Below, piece by piece: positions 23,425-31,659 of a stretch of DNA of 31,992 bases. The notes beneath the pieces were generated by a model. That model ran no database searches. It had not been told where the DNA came from and worked only from the letters and a program-made list of their open reading frames with translations. The translations under genes and the position numbers were made by a program. Origin of the DNA: Tyzzerella sp. (lineage in GTDB: Bacteria; Bacillota; Clostridia; Lachnospirales; Anaerotignaceae); NCBI GenBank assembly GCA_019415525.1, contig DXZA01000039.1, positions 1 to 31,992 of the forward strand, given 5' to 3'. Position 1 is the first letter of the stretch. Every line of letters begins with the position of its first letter.

Positions 23425-25227
23425 ATGAAACTATTAAAAACATTAGCTGTTTCTACACTATTTATAATTTTTTCAGGAATAGAAGTATTTGCTGGTACTG
23501 TTATAACAGCACCAATAGACAGTAGACCTGTAAGTGTTGAATATCTTGAAAATCTTGTTAATATAAATGGTGATACATTGCTTTATCCTAATGAAAAATA
23601 TCTTGATATTTTTTCAGGTGGTGAAAATGACCATTTTGCAAATAGTGATGAAGTTAGAAAAAGTATAAGAGATTTTGTTGCTAAAAATAATAATGAAGAT
23701 ACAACAGTTATAATAAATTCATCTACATATTTTACAGGTGGTCTTGTAGGTAGTAGAAACAGCAGCCAGTATAATGATATTGAAAATGGAATAGATGAAC
23801 TTTATAATCTTATAAATACATATAAAAATCCATCATATTATATTAATATTGCAATGCCAAGAAATCTTCCGGACTCTAGAGGTGGAGCAATATGGAGCGA
23901 TGATAATAATACTATTTATGGTATTGGTCATTTTTATAATGAAAATGATAATAAAAATGTATTAGAATATATAAAGAATAATTATGATACAGTAAAACCT
24001 GAAGAATTTCTTCTTGAATGGGGATATATTTATAATAAAGCTTTTGAAAATGGTGAAGAAAGCCTTTCTAAGTGGGAAAAAAATTTCTTAGATTATTGTA
24101 ATGAGCTTTATGAAAATGAAGAATATAAGGTTTATATGGATAATTATAAAAGGACTTTTGAAAGTACAGCAGAAATATTTAAAAGTATTATGAGATGGCA
24201 AAGAGTAGGTCTTTTAACAGAAATAGTTATAGGAAATGATGATTTACAACTTCCAGATTTTATAAATTATATGTATAATAACAGTGAAAATACAGAGTGG
24301 ATTAACTCTGTAAATGGAAGTCCTATAAAATATAGTTTTTCAAGACAGTATATAAAATCAGATAGTGAAAGTATATATGCCAATATTGAAAAACAGTATG
24401 GAAAAGATGAAGCAATAAAAGCAGAACAAGGTATAAGTCAAAATGTAAACATATTATGTGGTATGGATGAAATACCACAACTTATATATGCTTCTGATGT
24501 TGTAAAAAGAAATAATATTTATACAGATATAAAATTTTATGGTACAGAGAATTTAAGTAGTGTAGATAGCTATGATGTAAAAGATGCTAATGAGATTTTG
24601 AAAATATATAGTAACTATGTAAAGAGAAATGGAAGTAAAAAAGGCGAAACTTTACATATGTTTATATGCGACTATAAAAATAATACATCAAAAAATGATA
24701 TTGTAAATGAAATAAAAAGACTTATAGATTTAGGTGAAAATGTAGGTCTTATAGAACTTTTTGATTATTCGAAAACAGAAATTAATAATATTATTTTTGA
24801 TACTCTTGTAAAAGATGGATATATATTAAATCTTGATTGTTATAGTGCTTGGAATACAAATGCAAATGCAATAGGTCTTGGAATTGCTCAAGGAGAGGTT
24901 TATAATATTTCTGATAAAGAAAGTGAAAATATAATTAATAATACAAAATTACTTTTAAGACATATTTTTGAAGATGGTGTATATACTTCATCAGGCAAGA
25001 GAGAAATTATATCAGAAGGTTATTTAATAACTGATGATGATATGATTAAAAGCGAAAGACTTAAAAAAATATTTATAGATGAAGATATTTTAAGATATAT
25101 GGTTAATAAAACCATTACAAAAAATGATAATTCTGTTACAATAAAAAATATAACATTTAAAGATTATAATTTCCCTTGGAAAAGAAATTTTGAGTGTTAT
25201 ATAGATTTTAATATTGAAATAAAATAG
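23425..25227 (+). CDS. Secreted DUF4127 family protein
   Basis: A 600-residue protein with an N-terminal signal peptide (MKLLKTLAVSTLF..., cleavage likely near residue 24 after VFAG). The mature part begins with the DUF4127 hallmark TAPIDSRPVSVEYL and PNEKYLDIFSGG. Typical downstream segments are INSSTYFTGGLVGSR, GNDDLQLP, a late SAWNTNANAIG and GIAQGEV. DUF4127 proteins have no firm biochemical role that I know of; they are exported and common in Firmicutes. I chose ATG at 23425 because TAGGAGTGAAG precedes it and the signal peptide starts there. No sortase motif or lipobox is seen. Confidence 0.88.
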   Translation: MKLLKTLAVSTLFIIFSGIEVFAGTVITAPIDSRPVSVEYLENLVNINGDTLLYPNEKYLDIFSGGENDHFANSDEVRKSIRDFVAKNNNEDTTVIINSSTYFTGGLVGSRNSSQYNDIENGIDELYNLINTYKNPSYYINIAMPRNLPDSRGGAIWSDDNNTIYGIGHFYNENDNKNVLEYIKNNYDTVKPEEFLLEWGYIYNKAFENGEESLSKWEKNFLDYCNELYENEEYKVYMDNYKRTFESTAEIFKSIMRWQRVGLLTEIVIGNDDLQLPDFINYMYNNSENTEWINSVNGSPIKYSFSRQYIKSDSESIYANIEKQYGKDEAIKAEQGISQNVNILCGMDEIPQLIYASDVVKRNNIYTDIKFYGTENLSSVDSYDVKDANEILKIYSNYVKRNGSKKGETLHMFICDYKNNTSKNDIVNEIKRLIDLGENVGLIELFDYSKTEINNIIFDTLVKDGYILNLDCYSAWNTNANAIGLGIAQGEVYNISDKESENIINNTKLLLRHIFEDGVYTSSGKREIISEGYLITDDDMIKSERLKKIFIDEDILRYMVNKTITKNDNSVTIKNITFKDYNFPWKRNFECYIDFNIEIK

Positions 25228-25238
25228 GGGGATAAAAA

Positions 25239-25541
25239 ATGATACATCATATTGTAATGTGGAAGCTTAAAGATTTTGCAGAAGGTAGAACAAAAGAAGA
25301 AAATATTGAAATTCTTATAAATGGATATGAAGAGCTTAAAAAACATATTCCTCAAATAAAAGATGCTTATATAAAGAAAAATATTATAGAAAAAGATGGT
25401 AACTTTGATACTATACTATTTACAAAATTTGAAACAAAAGAAGAAATGGAAAGCTATCTTTCACACCCAAAACATAAAGAATATTCAGCACTTTGCAAAA
25501 AGTTGAGAGAAGATAGAGCATCTGTTGATTATGAAATATAA
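25239..25541 (+). CDS. Dabb (stress-responsive alpha/beta barrel) domain protein
   Basis: This 100-residue single-domain protein starts MIHHIVMWKLKDFAEG, the Dabb signature, and ends with SHPKHKEYSALCKKLREDRASVDYE. Dabb proteins dimerise as a ferredoxin-like barrel; functions range from stress response to cofactor or polyketide handling, and none can be assigned here. It begins 11 bases after the DUF4127 stop, with GGGGGAT upstream, and is last in the transcript before a strong terminator. Confidence 0.9.
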   Translation: MIHHIVMWKLKDFAEGRTKEENIEILINGYEELKKHIPQIKDAYIKKNIIEKDGNFDTILFTKFETKEEMESYLSHPKHKEYSALCKKLREDRASVDYEI

Positions 25542-25567
25542 AAAAAGTCCCTTATGGGACTTTTTTT
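25541..25567. terminator. Bidirectional terminator (Dabb gene / asparaginase)
   Basis: The arms AAAAAAGTCCC (25541-25551) and GGGACTTTTTT (25556-25566) enclose the loop TTAT, with T-tracts on both strands. It separates convergent transcripts. Confidence 0.93.
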
Positions 25568-26531
25568 AATATTGTTTTAAATCTATATTATTACCTAAAA
25601 AATGCATAAGTCTTAATGCTGCATATTCAATAGTGTAGTTTTTTGAAGACAATGCACCAGCTTTTTCAGCTTTTACACCAACTTCGTATGTAGATATATC
25701 AACACCATCAAATATACATTGTGTAGAAATTATTACAGGAACATTTTTTTTAACACATTTTTCTATAATTGGAATAAAATTAAGATTTTTTGTATTTGGT
25801 ATTCCACCCATACCATAGCCCTCAAGTATTAAGCCTTTTATACCAGAATTTATTATATTTTCAATAATAGATATATTATCAAAAGGTGTTATTTTGTGTA
25901 TATAAATATTTTTTTCCATATTAATTTTAAGCTTAAAATCGCCATTTATAGCCTTTTTATATTCATCTTTTATAAAAGCTATGTTATTTATTATTTCTCC
26001 GGCATAGTCCTTATTTATACTATGAAAAGCATCAAAATTTTCTGTATATAGCTTTTTAGCACAATCTCCACATATTATTTTTCCATTAAATACTATATAA
26101 ACACCTTTTATATCTGAAGTAGCTACAGTAAAAGCATCTGAAAGATTTTTTGTTGCATCTGTATTTTCTACTTCTAAAGGAAGTTGTGAACCTGTTATAA
26201 TAACAGGTTTATTTATATTTTCAAGCATAAGGCTTAAAGCAGCAGCTGTATAAGCCATTGTGTCAGTTCCATGAGTAATTACAAAGCCATCATACTTATT
26301 TATGTTTTCAGCTACTGTTTGGGCTGTTTTTTGCCAATTTTCAACAGTTATATTTGTACTATCTATATTAAAAAGAGGTATACAGTCAGGTGGAAATTTA
26401 AAATTATTTTTTGTATTTATATTTTTAAAAAATATTTCAGTAGAAAGTGAAGGAACTAATCCTTCAGCTGTTTCCTTTGAAGCTATTGTACCTCCTGTTG
26501 TAATTAGAAGTATTTTTTTAATAATTTTCAT
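25566..26531 (-). CDS. ansA: Type I L-asparaginase
   Basis: It hydrolyses asparagine to aspartate and ammonia. Both catalytic threonine motifs are visible: TTGGTIAS (residues 11-18) and THGTDTM (86-92). There is no signal peptide, so it is cytoplasmic and most like type I (AnsA) enzymes; length 321. GGGGG at the end of the upstream gene serves as ribosome binding site, and the genes are only 3 bases apart, so it is cotranscribed with the DUF3877-like gene. Confidence 0.93.
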   Translation of the reverse strand: MKIIKKILLITTGGTIASKETAEGLVPSLSTEIFFKNINTKNNFKFPPDCIPLFNIDSTNITVENWQKTAQTVAENINKYDGFVITHGTDTMAYTAAALSLMLENINKPVIITGSQLPLEVENTDATKNLSDAFTVATSDIKGVYIVFNGKIICGDCAKKLYTENFDAFHSINKDYAGEIINNIAFIKDEYKKAINGDFKLKINMEKNIYIHKITPFDNISIIENIINSGIKGLILEGYGMGGIPNTKNLNFIPIIEKCVKKNVPVIISTQCIFDGVDISTYEVGVKAEKAGALSSKNYTIEYAALRLMHFLGNNIDLKQY

Positions 26532-26534
26532 AAC

Positions 26535-27116
26535 TTACCCCCTGTTGTGGTGATTGTGGAGAATGCAAGTTTCGTGTACAACATTTTCATAGTCATAATC
26601 AAGAAGTCTATGATAATATTTTCCAAGACAATCAAAAGAGAAACAATATCTAAATTCGTCTATTGTTTTATCTTTAAAATAGAATACATATTGAAATTCT
26701 GAATTGTCAACTTCTTCTTTTATATATTCAGGTGATATTTCTTTAAATACATTTTCGATATCATCTAATGTACAATTTTTATTTTGAAGGGCAGATATAA
26801 GTTTTTTAAGGAATGTGTGGTCTTTATAAGCCTCTGCTATTTTTAAGACACCTTCATAAGGTACAGTTATTTTATATCTGTCTTTACCTTTTTCAAATGA
26901 TATTATACCAAGATATTTTTCACTATAATCTATAAACTCCGGTATAAGTAAATCTATTGAGTTTATATCTGTATTTAAAAGCCAAGCAAGAAGACCTTTT
27001 TCATAAAATATACTTACAGACTTGTTTTTATCATATCCAAGTTTAACCATTCCTTCATAAATATAATCATATATATTTTTTTTAAGGTGTTCAAAACCTT
27101 TTAATTTATCTGACAT
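26535..27116 (-). CDS. Hypothetical protein, possibly DUF3877
   Basis: This 193-residue soluble protein has no membrane segment. The N-terminal pattern (KKNIYDYIYEGMVKLGYDK, then IFYEKGLLAWLL) resembles my memory of DUF3877, a family known mainly from Lachnospiraceae, but I cannot verify that. The C-terminus is His-rich (HETCILHNHHNRG). AAGGAG lies about 9 bases upstream of the ATG. It is first in a two-gene unit with ansA; function unknown. Confidence 0.8.
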   Translation of the reverse strand: MSDKLKGFEHLKKNIYDYIYEGMVKLGYDKNKSVSIFYEKGLLAWLLNTDINSIDLLIPEFIDYSEKYLGIISFEKGKDRYKITVPYEGVLKIAEAYKDHTFLKKLISALQNKNCTLDDIENVFKEISPEYIKEEVDNSEFQYVFYFKDKTIDEFRYCFSFDCLGKYYHRLLDYDYENVVHETCILHNHHNRG

Positions 27117-27142
27117 AAAAAAATCGCTCCTTTCTCTAATAT

Positions 27143-27170
27143 ATTATATAGTATAGATTACATTTGTCTA
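27143..27170 (-). promoter_or_regulatory. Promoter of the DUF3877-like/ansA unit
   Basis: On the minus strand TAGACA (complement of 27165-27170), a 16-base spacer and TATAAT (complement of 27143-27148) lie about 27 bases before the ATG at 27116. Confidence 0.65.
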
Positions 27171-27210
27171 TATATTCATATATACATTCTTGAATTATAT
27201 TATCAATAAA

Positions 27211-27240
27211 ATAAAAAAAGGAGGTTTAAAAACCTCCTTT
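27211..27240 (-). terminator. Intrinsic terminator after nfnB
   Basis: On the minus strand AAAGGAGGTT and AACCTCCTTT (within 27217-27240) form a 10-11-bp stem with a short A/T loop. A run of seven T (27213-27219) follows or overlaps the stem foot. It ends the nfnA-nfnB transcript. Confidence 0.9.
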
Positions 27241-27252
27241 ATATTTTATGTA

Positions 27253-28641
27253 TTATTTATTTTTTAAATACTCATGAATAGATTCAGCAGCTTTTTTACC
27301 TGCACCCATAGCAAGTATAACTGTTGCAGCACCTGTTACGGCGTCACCACCTGCATAAATTCCTTCACGTGTTGTCTGCATTGTATCTTCATTTACAATA
27401 AGACAACCTTTTTTGTTTGTTTCAAGTCCTTTTGTTGTACTTCTAATAAGTGGGTTAGGTGATGTACCTATACTCATTACTACTGTATCAACATCAATTA
27501 CAAAGTTTGAACCTTCTTTTGCAACAGGTCTTCTTCTTCCTGATGCGTCTGGCTCTCCAAGTTCCATTTCAAGACATTCTATACCACAAACTTTACCTGT
27601 TCCGTCATTAACGATTTTTACAGGGTTTGTAAGAAGTTTGAACTGAATACCTTCTTCTTTTGCATGATGAATTTCTTCAAGACGAGCTGGCATTTCTTCT
27701 TCAGAACGTCTATAAACAATATATACTTCAGCACCAAGACGTTTTGCACATCTTGCAGCGTCCATAGCAACATTACCACCACCAACTACTGCAACAGCTT
27801 TACTGTTTTTGATTGGTGTATCATAATTTTCGATATATGCTTTCATAAGGTTAATTCTTGTAAGATATTCGTTTGCTGAATAAACACCTACAAGTGCTTC
27901 ACCTTCAATTCCCATAAATGATGGAAGTCCTGCACCAGAACCAATAAATACTGCATCAAATCCCATATCATCAATAAGTTCATCAACAGAAAGAACTTTA
28001 CCAATAACCATGTTTGTCATTACTTTTACACCCATAGCTGAAAGTTTATCGATTTCTTTCTGTACAATTGTTTTTGGAAGTCTGAATTCAGGGATACCAT
28101 AAACAAGAACACCGCCAGCTGTATGGAATGCTTCAAATATTGAAACATCATATCCAAGTTTTGCAAGGTCACCAGCACAAGCAAGACCAGAAGGACCAGA
28201 ACCTACAACAGCAACTTTTTTACCGTTTGATTCAGGTTTTTCAATTTCATCTTTGCCATTTTCCATATACCAGTCAGCAACAAATCTTTCAAGACGTCCA
28301 ATAGCAACAGGTTCACCTTTTAAACCTCTTACACATTTAGATTCACACTGACTTTCCTGTGGACATACACGTCCGCAAACAGCAGGAAGAGCATTTGTTG
28401 TTGTTATTACTTTATATGCAGCAAGGAAATCACCTTTTGCAACTTCTGCTATAAATTCAGGTATTCTTACGTTTACAGGACAGCCGTTAACACAAGGTTT
28501 ATGTTTACAGTTAAGACATCTTGTTGCCTCTTCGATAGCCATTTCAGCTGTATATCCTGTTGCAACTTCTTTAAAGTTTTTGTTTCTTATATCAGGAGCC
28601 TGTTCAGGCATTTTAACTTTTTCTAAACTCATATTTGGCAT
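27253..28641 (-). CDS. nfnB: NfnB / GltA-like FAD, two-[4Fe-4S] NADPH oxidoreductase subunit
   Basis: This 462-residue flavoprotein belongs to the glutamate synthase small-subunit family. The N-terminal ferredoxin-like domain has eight cysteines for two [4Fe-4S] clusters (C42, C45, C50, C54; C89, C93, C99, C103). FAD-binding VVGSGPSGLACAGDLA lies near 145 and NADP-binding VVGGGNVAMDAARCA near 285. With nfnA directly upstream, it most likely forms NfnAB, the electron-bifurcating NADH-dependent reduced ferredoxin:NADP+ oxidoreductase of clostridia. No glutamate synthase large subunit is adjacent, which argues against a gltD role. GGGGGAT precedes the start. Confidence 0.88.
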   Translation of the reverse strand: MPNMSLEKVKMPEQAPDIRNKNFKEVATGYTAEMAIEEATRCLNCKHKPCVNGCPVNVRIPEFIAEVAKGDFLAAYKVITTTNALPAVCGRVCPQESQCESKCVRGLKGEPVAIGRLERFVADWYMENGKDEIEKPESNGKKVAVVGSGPSGLACAGDLAKLGYDVSIFEAFHTAGGVLVYGIPEFRLPKTIVQKEIDKLSAMGVKVMTNMVIGKVLSVDELIDDMGFDAVFIGSGAGLPSFMGIEGEALVGVYSANEYLTRINLMKAYIENYDTPIKNSKAVAVVGGGNVAMDAARCAKRLGAEVYIVYRRSEEEMPARLEEIHHAKEEGIQFKLLTNPVKIVNDGTGKVCGIECLEMELGEPDASGRRRPVAKEGSNFVIDVDTVVMSIGTSPNPLIRSTTKGLETNKKGCLIVNEDTMQTTREGIYAGGDAVTGAATVILAMGAGKKAAESIHEYLKNK

Positions 28642-28664
28642 TTCTTTTATCCCCCAGTATTATT

Positions 28665-29519
28665 TTATTTTATAAGTTCGTTAGCAAGTTTATCCATTCT
28701 ACACATATGTGTTTCTGTTGTTTCAGCTTCACGTTCTCTATATATTGAGTTACGGTTCATAAGCTCGTCAAAATCAACAAGGTGTCCATCAAAGTCAGGG
28801 CCATCAACACAAGCGAATTTTATTTCTCCACCTACTGTAACACGACATCCACCACACATACCTGTACCATCAATCATAATAGGGTTAAGGCTTACGATTG
28901 TTTTAATACCATAAGGTTTTGTTGTAAGGCTTACGAATTTCATCATAGGGATAGGTCCTATTGCTATAACAGCATCGTAGTTATTTCCAGCATCAATAAG
29001 TGATTTAAGTTTGTCTGTAACAAAACCTTTTTCACCATAAGAGCCGTCATCTGTTGTTATGTAATAATGTGTACTTGCAGCTTTCATTTCATCTTCAAGA
29101 ATAACAATATCTTTATTTCTGAAACCAGCAATAACATCAACTTCAACACCCATTTCATGAAGTGCTTTAGCCTGAGGATAAGCAATAGCGTTACCAACAC
29201 CACCACCAATTACAGCAACTTTTTTAAAGTCTTCGTAGTCAGTAGGTACACCAAGAGGCCCAACAAAGTCAGATATAAAGTCACCTTCATTCATTTCTGC
29301 AAGCATTTTTGTTGAAAGACCAACTTTCTGGAAAATAATAGTTACAGTACCTTTTTCTCTATCATAATCTGCTATTGTAAGAGGTACTCTTTCTCCTAAT
29401 GAGTCAATACGGAATATAATAAACTGTCCCGCTTTTGCTTTTTTGGCAATAAAAGGAGCCTCAATCTCCATAAGTGTAACTGCGTCATTAAGTTTTCTTT
29501 TAGTTACTATTTTAAACAT
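28665..29519 (-). CDS. nfnA: NfnA / sulfide-dihydroorotate-dehydrogenase-like FAD/NAD-binding subunit
   Basis: This 284-residue protein has a ferredoxin-reductase-like FAD domain (about 1-95; RVPLTIAD), an NAD-binding domain (about 98-215; VAVIGGGVGNAIAYPQ) and a C-terminal [2Fe-2S] segment. The latter reads DGTGMCGGCRV...FACVDGPDFDGH, with C222, C225 and C237 as ligands and a nearby Asp (D217) as possible fourth. This is the NfnA layout; the subunit binds NAD(H) while NfnB handles NADP(H) and ferredoxin. CAGGAG lies about 8 bases before the ATG. The nfnB start lies 23 bases after its stop. Confidence 0.88.
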   Translation of the reverse strand: MFKIVTKRKLNDAVTLMEIEAPFIAKKAKAGQFIIFRIDSLGERVPLTIADYDREKGTVTIIFQKVGLSTKMLAEMNEGDFISDFVGPLGVPTDYEDFKKVAVIGGGVGNAIAYPQAKALHEMGVEVDVIAGFRNKDIVILEDEMKAASTHYYITTDDGSYGEKGFVTDKLKSLIDAGNNYDAVIAIGPIPMMKFVSLTTKPYGIKTIVSLNPIMIDGTGMCGGCRVTVGGEIKFACVDGPDFDGHLVDFDELMNRNSIYREREAETTETHMCRMDKLANELIK

Positions 29520-29644
29520 TTCAAAACTCCTGTTCTCCGCCTGATATTATAATTATTATAGTAAAAAAGGGGGCCGGCGGTGTCCTCTTTTATATAAAAC
29601 CACTGATTTTAAAGTTTTAGTAAATATGATTATATCAATACTAT

Positions 29645-29658
29645 GTTGATTTATCAAC
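29645..29658. promoter_or_regulatory. Rex-like palindrome between nfnAB and mazG
   Basis: The perfect inverted repeat GTTGAT-TT-ATCAAC, seen in wider context as TGTTGA-TTTA-TCAACT, resembles the Rex operator consensus (TTGTTAA-N4-TTAACAA) with a few symmetric mismatches. Rex senses NADH/NAD+ and often controls redox genes of clostridia, which would suit nfnAB. The site is 126 bases upstream of nfnA. No Rex gene is in the window, so this is a candidate only. Confidence 0.4.
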
Positions 29659-29738
29659 TATTTAAACGATATTTTTGAGTTAAAACGTTCTAATAGGACT
29701 AATAAATTTATAATATGGCAAAAGTAATTAAAATAAGA

Positions 29739-29747
29739 TGTTATAAT
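29739..29747 (+). promoter_or_regulatory. Extended -10 promoter of mazG
   Basis: TGT followed by TATAAT (29742-29747) is an extended -10 about 54 bases upstream of the TTG start. No strong -35 is seen. The intergenic stretch 29520-29800 otherwise holds the Rex-like palindrome and a short GC-rich patch (29569-29580). Confidence 0.6.
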
Positions 29748-29800
29748 GTATTTTATGATATACTTTAAATATAAATATTATATAAAAGAGGTGTAGATAA

Positions 29801-30592
29801 TTGAACAAAAAATATAATTTTTATGACCTTGTTGATATTATAGAAAAATTAAGAAGTGAAAATGGTTGTCCTTGGGATAAAGTCCAAACCCATGAAAGTC
29901 TTAAAAAATCTATGCTAGAAGAAGCTTATGAAACTGTTGAAGCGATAGATAACAAAGATATGAAAAATTTATGTGAAGAGCTTGGAGACGTTATTTTACA
30001 GGCTGTTTTTCATGCACAAATTGAAAAAGAAAATCATATATTTGATATTGATGATGTTACAGATGGAATATGCAAAAAAATGATATATAGACACCCGCAT
30101 ATTTTTTCTGATAAAACAGCAGATACTGCAGAGGAAGTTCTTTTGAACTGGGAACAGCTTAAAAAGAAAGAGAAAAACTATAATACACAAACAGATGTAT
30201 TAAGAGGAGTAGCAAAGGCATTACCTTCTCTTACGAGAGCAGCAAAAGTACAGTCAAAGGCAGCAGATGTAGGTTTTGAATTTAGCTGTACAGAGGATAC
30301 AATTAAAAAAGCACATGAAGAAATTGACGAACTTTACCAAGAAATTCTTTTGGGCAAAAGTAACAATATTGAGGAAGAATTTGGGGATATTTTGTTTTCA
30401 ATCGTTAATATATCAAGATTTTTAAAAATAAATCCCGAGTTTGCCTTGACAAAAGCCATAGAAAAGTTTATAAATAGATTTGAGTACGTTGAAAGGGCTA
30501 TAATTTCGGAGGGTAAAAGTTTTTCTGATATGACTTTGGAAGAACTTGACAGTTTCTGGAATGATGCTAAAAAGACCGAAAAAAATAATTAA
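29801..30592 (+). CDS. mazG: Nucleoside triphosphate pyrophosphohydrolase MazG
   Basis: It hydrolyses (d)NTPs to monophosphate and pyrophosphate, clearing aberrant nucleotides. The 263-residue, two-domain form begins with the conserved NGCPWDKVQTHESL. The metal-binding helices are EEAYETVEAID and EELGDVILQ, with the RHPHIFSD motif and a second EEFGDILFSIVN-type helix in the C-terminal half. The start is TTG, with AGAGGTG upstream; no ATG is suitably placed. The order mazG-hup-rqcP-yabP-yabQ is conserved in many spore-formers. Confidence 0.95.
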   Translation: MNKKYNFYDLVDIIEKLRSENGCPWDKVQTHESLKKSMLEEAYETVEAIDNKDMKNLCEELGDVILQAVFHAQIEKENHIFDIDDVTDGICKKMIYRHPHIFSDKTADTAEEVLLNWEQLKKKEKNYNTQTDVLRGVAKALPSLTRAAKVQSKAADVGFEFSCTEDTIKKAHEEIDELYQEILLGKSNNIEEEFGDILFSIVNISRFLKINPEFALTKAIEKFINRFEYVERAIISEGKSFSDMTLEELDSFWNDAKKTEKNN

Positions 30593-30657
30593 CAGTTTAA
30601 TTTAAAATTGTTAGTTGAAAAGTTATCATTTTAATGGTTTTTTAAGGAGGAAATAAA

Positions 30658-30933
30658 ATGAATAAATCTGATTTAGTATCAGCAATCGCAGCAAAATCTG
30701 AAATGAGCAAAAAAGATGCAGAAAAATTCTTAAAAGCATTTGAAGAAGTAGTTACAGAAGAATTAGCTAACGGTGGAAAAGTACAGTTAGTAGGTTTTGG
30801 TACATTTGATGTTGCTGAAAGAGCAGCTCGTGAAGGTAGAAACCCACAGACAGGTGAAGCTATGCCAATCCCTGCTTCAAAAGCTCCAAGATTTAAAGCA
30901 GGAAAAGCTTTAAAAGACGCTATCAATAAATAA
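30658..30933 (+). CDS. hup: HU family DNA-binding protein
   Basis: This 91-residue nucleoid protein binds and bends DNA as a dimer. It starts MNKSDLVSAIAAKSEMSKKDAE and has the HU signature VGFGTFDVAERAAREGRNP in the beta-arm region. The arm tip is QTGEAMPIPASKAPRFKAGKALKDAI. A strong AAGGAGG lies 7 bases upstream. Base composition is less AT-biased than its neighbours, as expected for a highly expressed gene. A terminator follows, so much of its transcript probably ends before rqcP. Confidence 0.97.
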   Translation: MNKSDLVSAIAAKSEMSKKDAEKFLKAFEEVVTEELANGGKVQLVGFGTFDVAERAAREGRNPQTGEAMPIPASKAPRFKAGKALKDAINK

Positions 30934-30950
30934 TTCTTTTAAAAATAAGT

Positions 30951-30980
30951 AAGGGCTGTTCTTTTTGGGCAGCCTTTTTT
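30951..30980 (+). terminator. Terminator between hup and rqcP
   Basis: AAGGGCTG (30951-30958) pairs with CAGCCTT (30970-30976) with one bulged G, around a loop of about 11 bases, followed by TTTTTT. rqcP would need read-through or its own promoter. Confidence 0.8.
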
Positions 30981-30999
30981 CTTATGAAAGGGAGATTGT

Positions 31000-31242
31000 A
31001 TGAGACTTGACAAATATTTAAAAGTTTCAAGAATAATAAAAAGAAGAACTGTTGCAAATGAAGCCTGTGATGCAGGTAGAGTTTCTGTAAATGGCAAACA
31101 AGCAAAAGCAAGTGTTGATATAAAAGTTGGTGATATTATAGAAATACGCTTTGGAAGCAACACAACAAAAATTGAAGTTCTTGCTGTTGCTGAAACACAG
31201 AAAAAAGATGAAGCAGCAAATATGTACAGAAGTGTACAATAA
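31000..31242 (+). CDS. rqcP: RqcP (YabO-like) S4-domain RNA-binding protein
   Basis: This 80-residue protein is almost entirely one S4 domain: MRLDKYLKVSRIIKRRTVANEACDAGRVSVNG, then VDIKVGDIIEIRFG. RqcP (YabO) works with RqcH in ribosome quality control, stabilising peptidyl-tRNA on the 50S subunit during poly-alanine tailing. AAAGGGAG lies about 9 bases upstream. It stands between hup and yabP, its usual place in Firmicutes. Confidence 0.93.
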   Translation: MRLDKYLKVSRIIKRRTVANEACDAGRVSVNGKQAKASVDIKVGDIIEIRFGSNTTKIEVLAVAETQKKDEAANMYRSVQ

Positions 31243-31266
31243 AAACAGTCATATGACTGTTTTTTT
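31241..31266 (+). terminator. Terminator after rqcP
   Basis: A perfect palindrome, AAAAACAGTC (31241-31250) and GACTGTTTTT (31255-31264), encloses the loop ATAT and is followed by more T. It overlaps the rqcP stop codon. Confidence 0.88.
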
Positions 31267-31354
31267 ATTGCAAAATAATTGAATTAAAAGTATAGTCTAA
31301 GTTTTTATTATAAGTCATATATTGTTTGTAAGTAATTATTACGGAGGTAAATAT

Positions 31355-31645
31355 ATGGCAGATGACTCAAGAAGAAAAAATACAAATCACAGTGTTTTTA
31401 TGGAACAGAGAAATAAGCTTACTATTACAGGTGTTACAGATGTACTTTCTTTTGATGAAGAAGGTGTTATTGCAGATACAGAAATGGGAATATTAATAAT
31501 AAAGGGTAGAGGAATGCATGTAGGAAAACTTAATGTAGATGATGGAAGTCTAAGTGTAGATGGAGAAGTTGAAAGTATTGAATATACAGAAGCAGGTATG
31601 GCAAGTAAAAATAAAAACTCGTTTTTTGGAAAAATTTTCAGATAA
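31355..31645 (+). CDS. yabP: Sporulation protein YabP
   Basis: This 96-residue YabP-family protein is required for spore cortex or coat assembly in Bacillus. The recognisable core is HSVFMEQRNKLTITGVTDVLSFDEEGVIADT and IIKGRGMHVGKLNVDDG. I chose the ATG at 31355 because CGGAGG lies 7 bases upstream; the longer frame from 31322 overlaps the promoter area. CATATATT at 31316-31323 is reminiscent of a sigma-E -10, but no well-spaced -35 is evident. yabQ follows 14 bases later. Confidence 0.93.
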   Translation: MADDSRRKNTNHSVFMEQRNKLTITGVTDVLSFDEEGVIADTEMGILIIKGRGMHVGKLNVDDGSLSVDGEVESIEYTEAGMASKNKNSFFGKIFR

Positions 31646-31659
31646 TGAGGTGGATGTAA

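Noticed and set aside
27253..28641. Glutamate synthase small subunit (gltD)
   Set aside because: No large subunit gene is adjacent and the upstream partner is NfnA-like, so the NfnB role is more likely.
30590..30612. Hairpin after mazG (TAACAGTTT / AAATTGTTA)
   Set aside because: The stem is AT-rich with a wobble pair and no T-tract, so I do not call it a terminator; mazG may read into hup.
31290..31323. Sigma-E promoter before yabP
   Set aside because: CATATATT looks like a -10 but no matching -35 at 14-15 bases is convincing.
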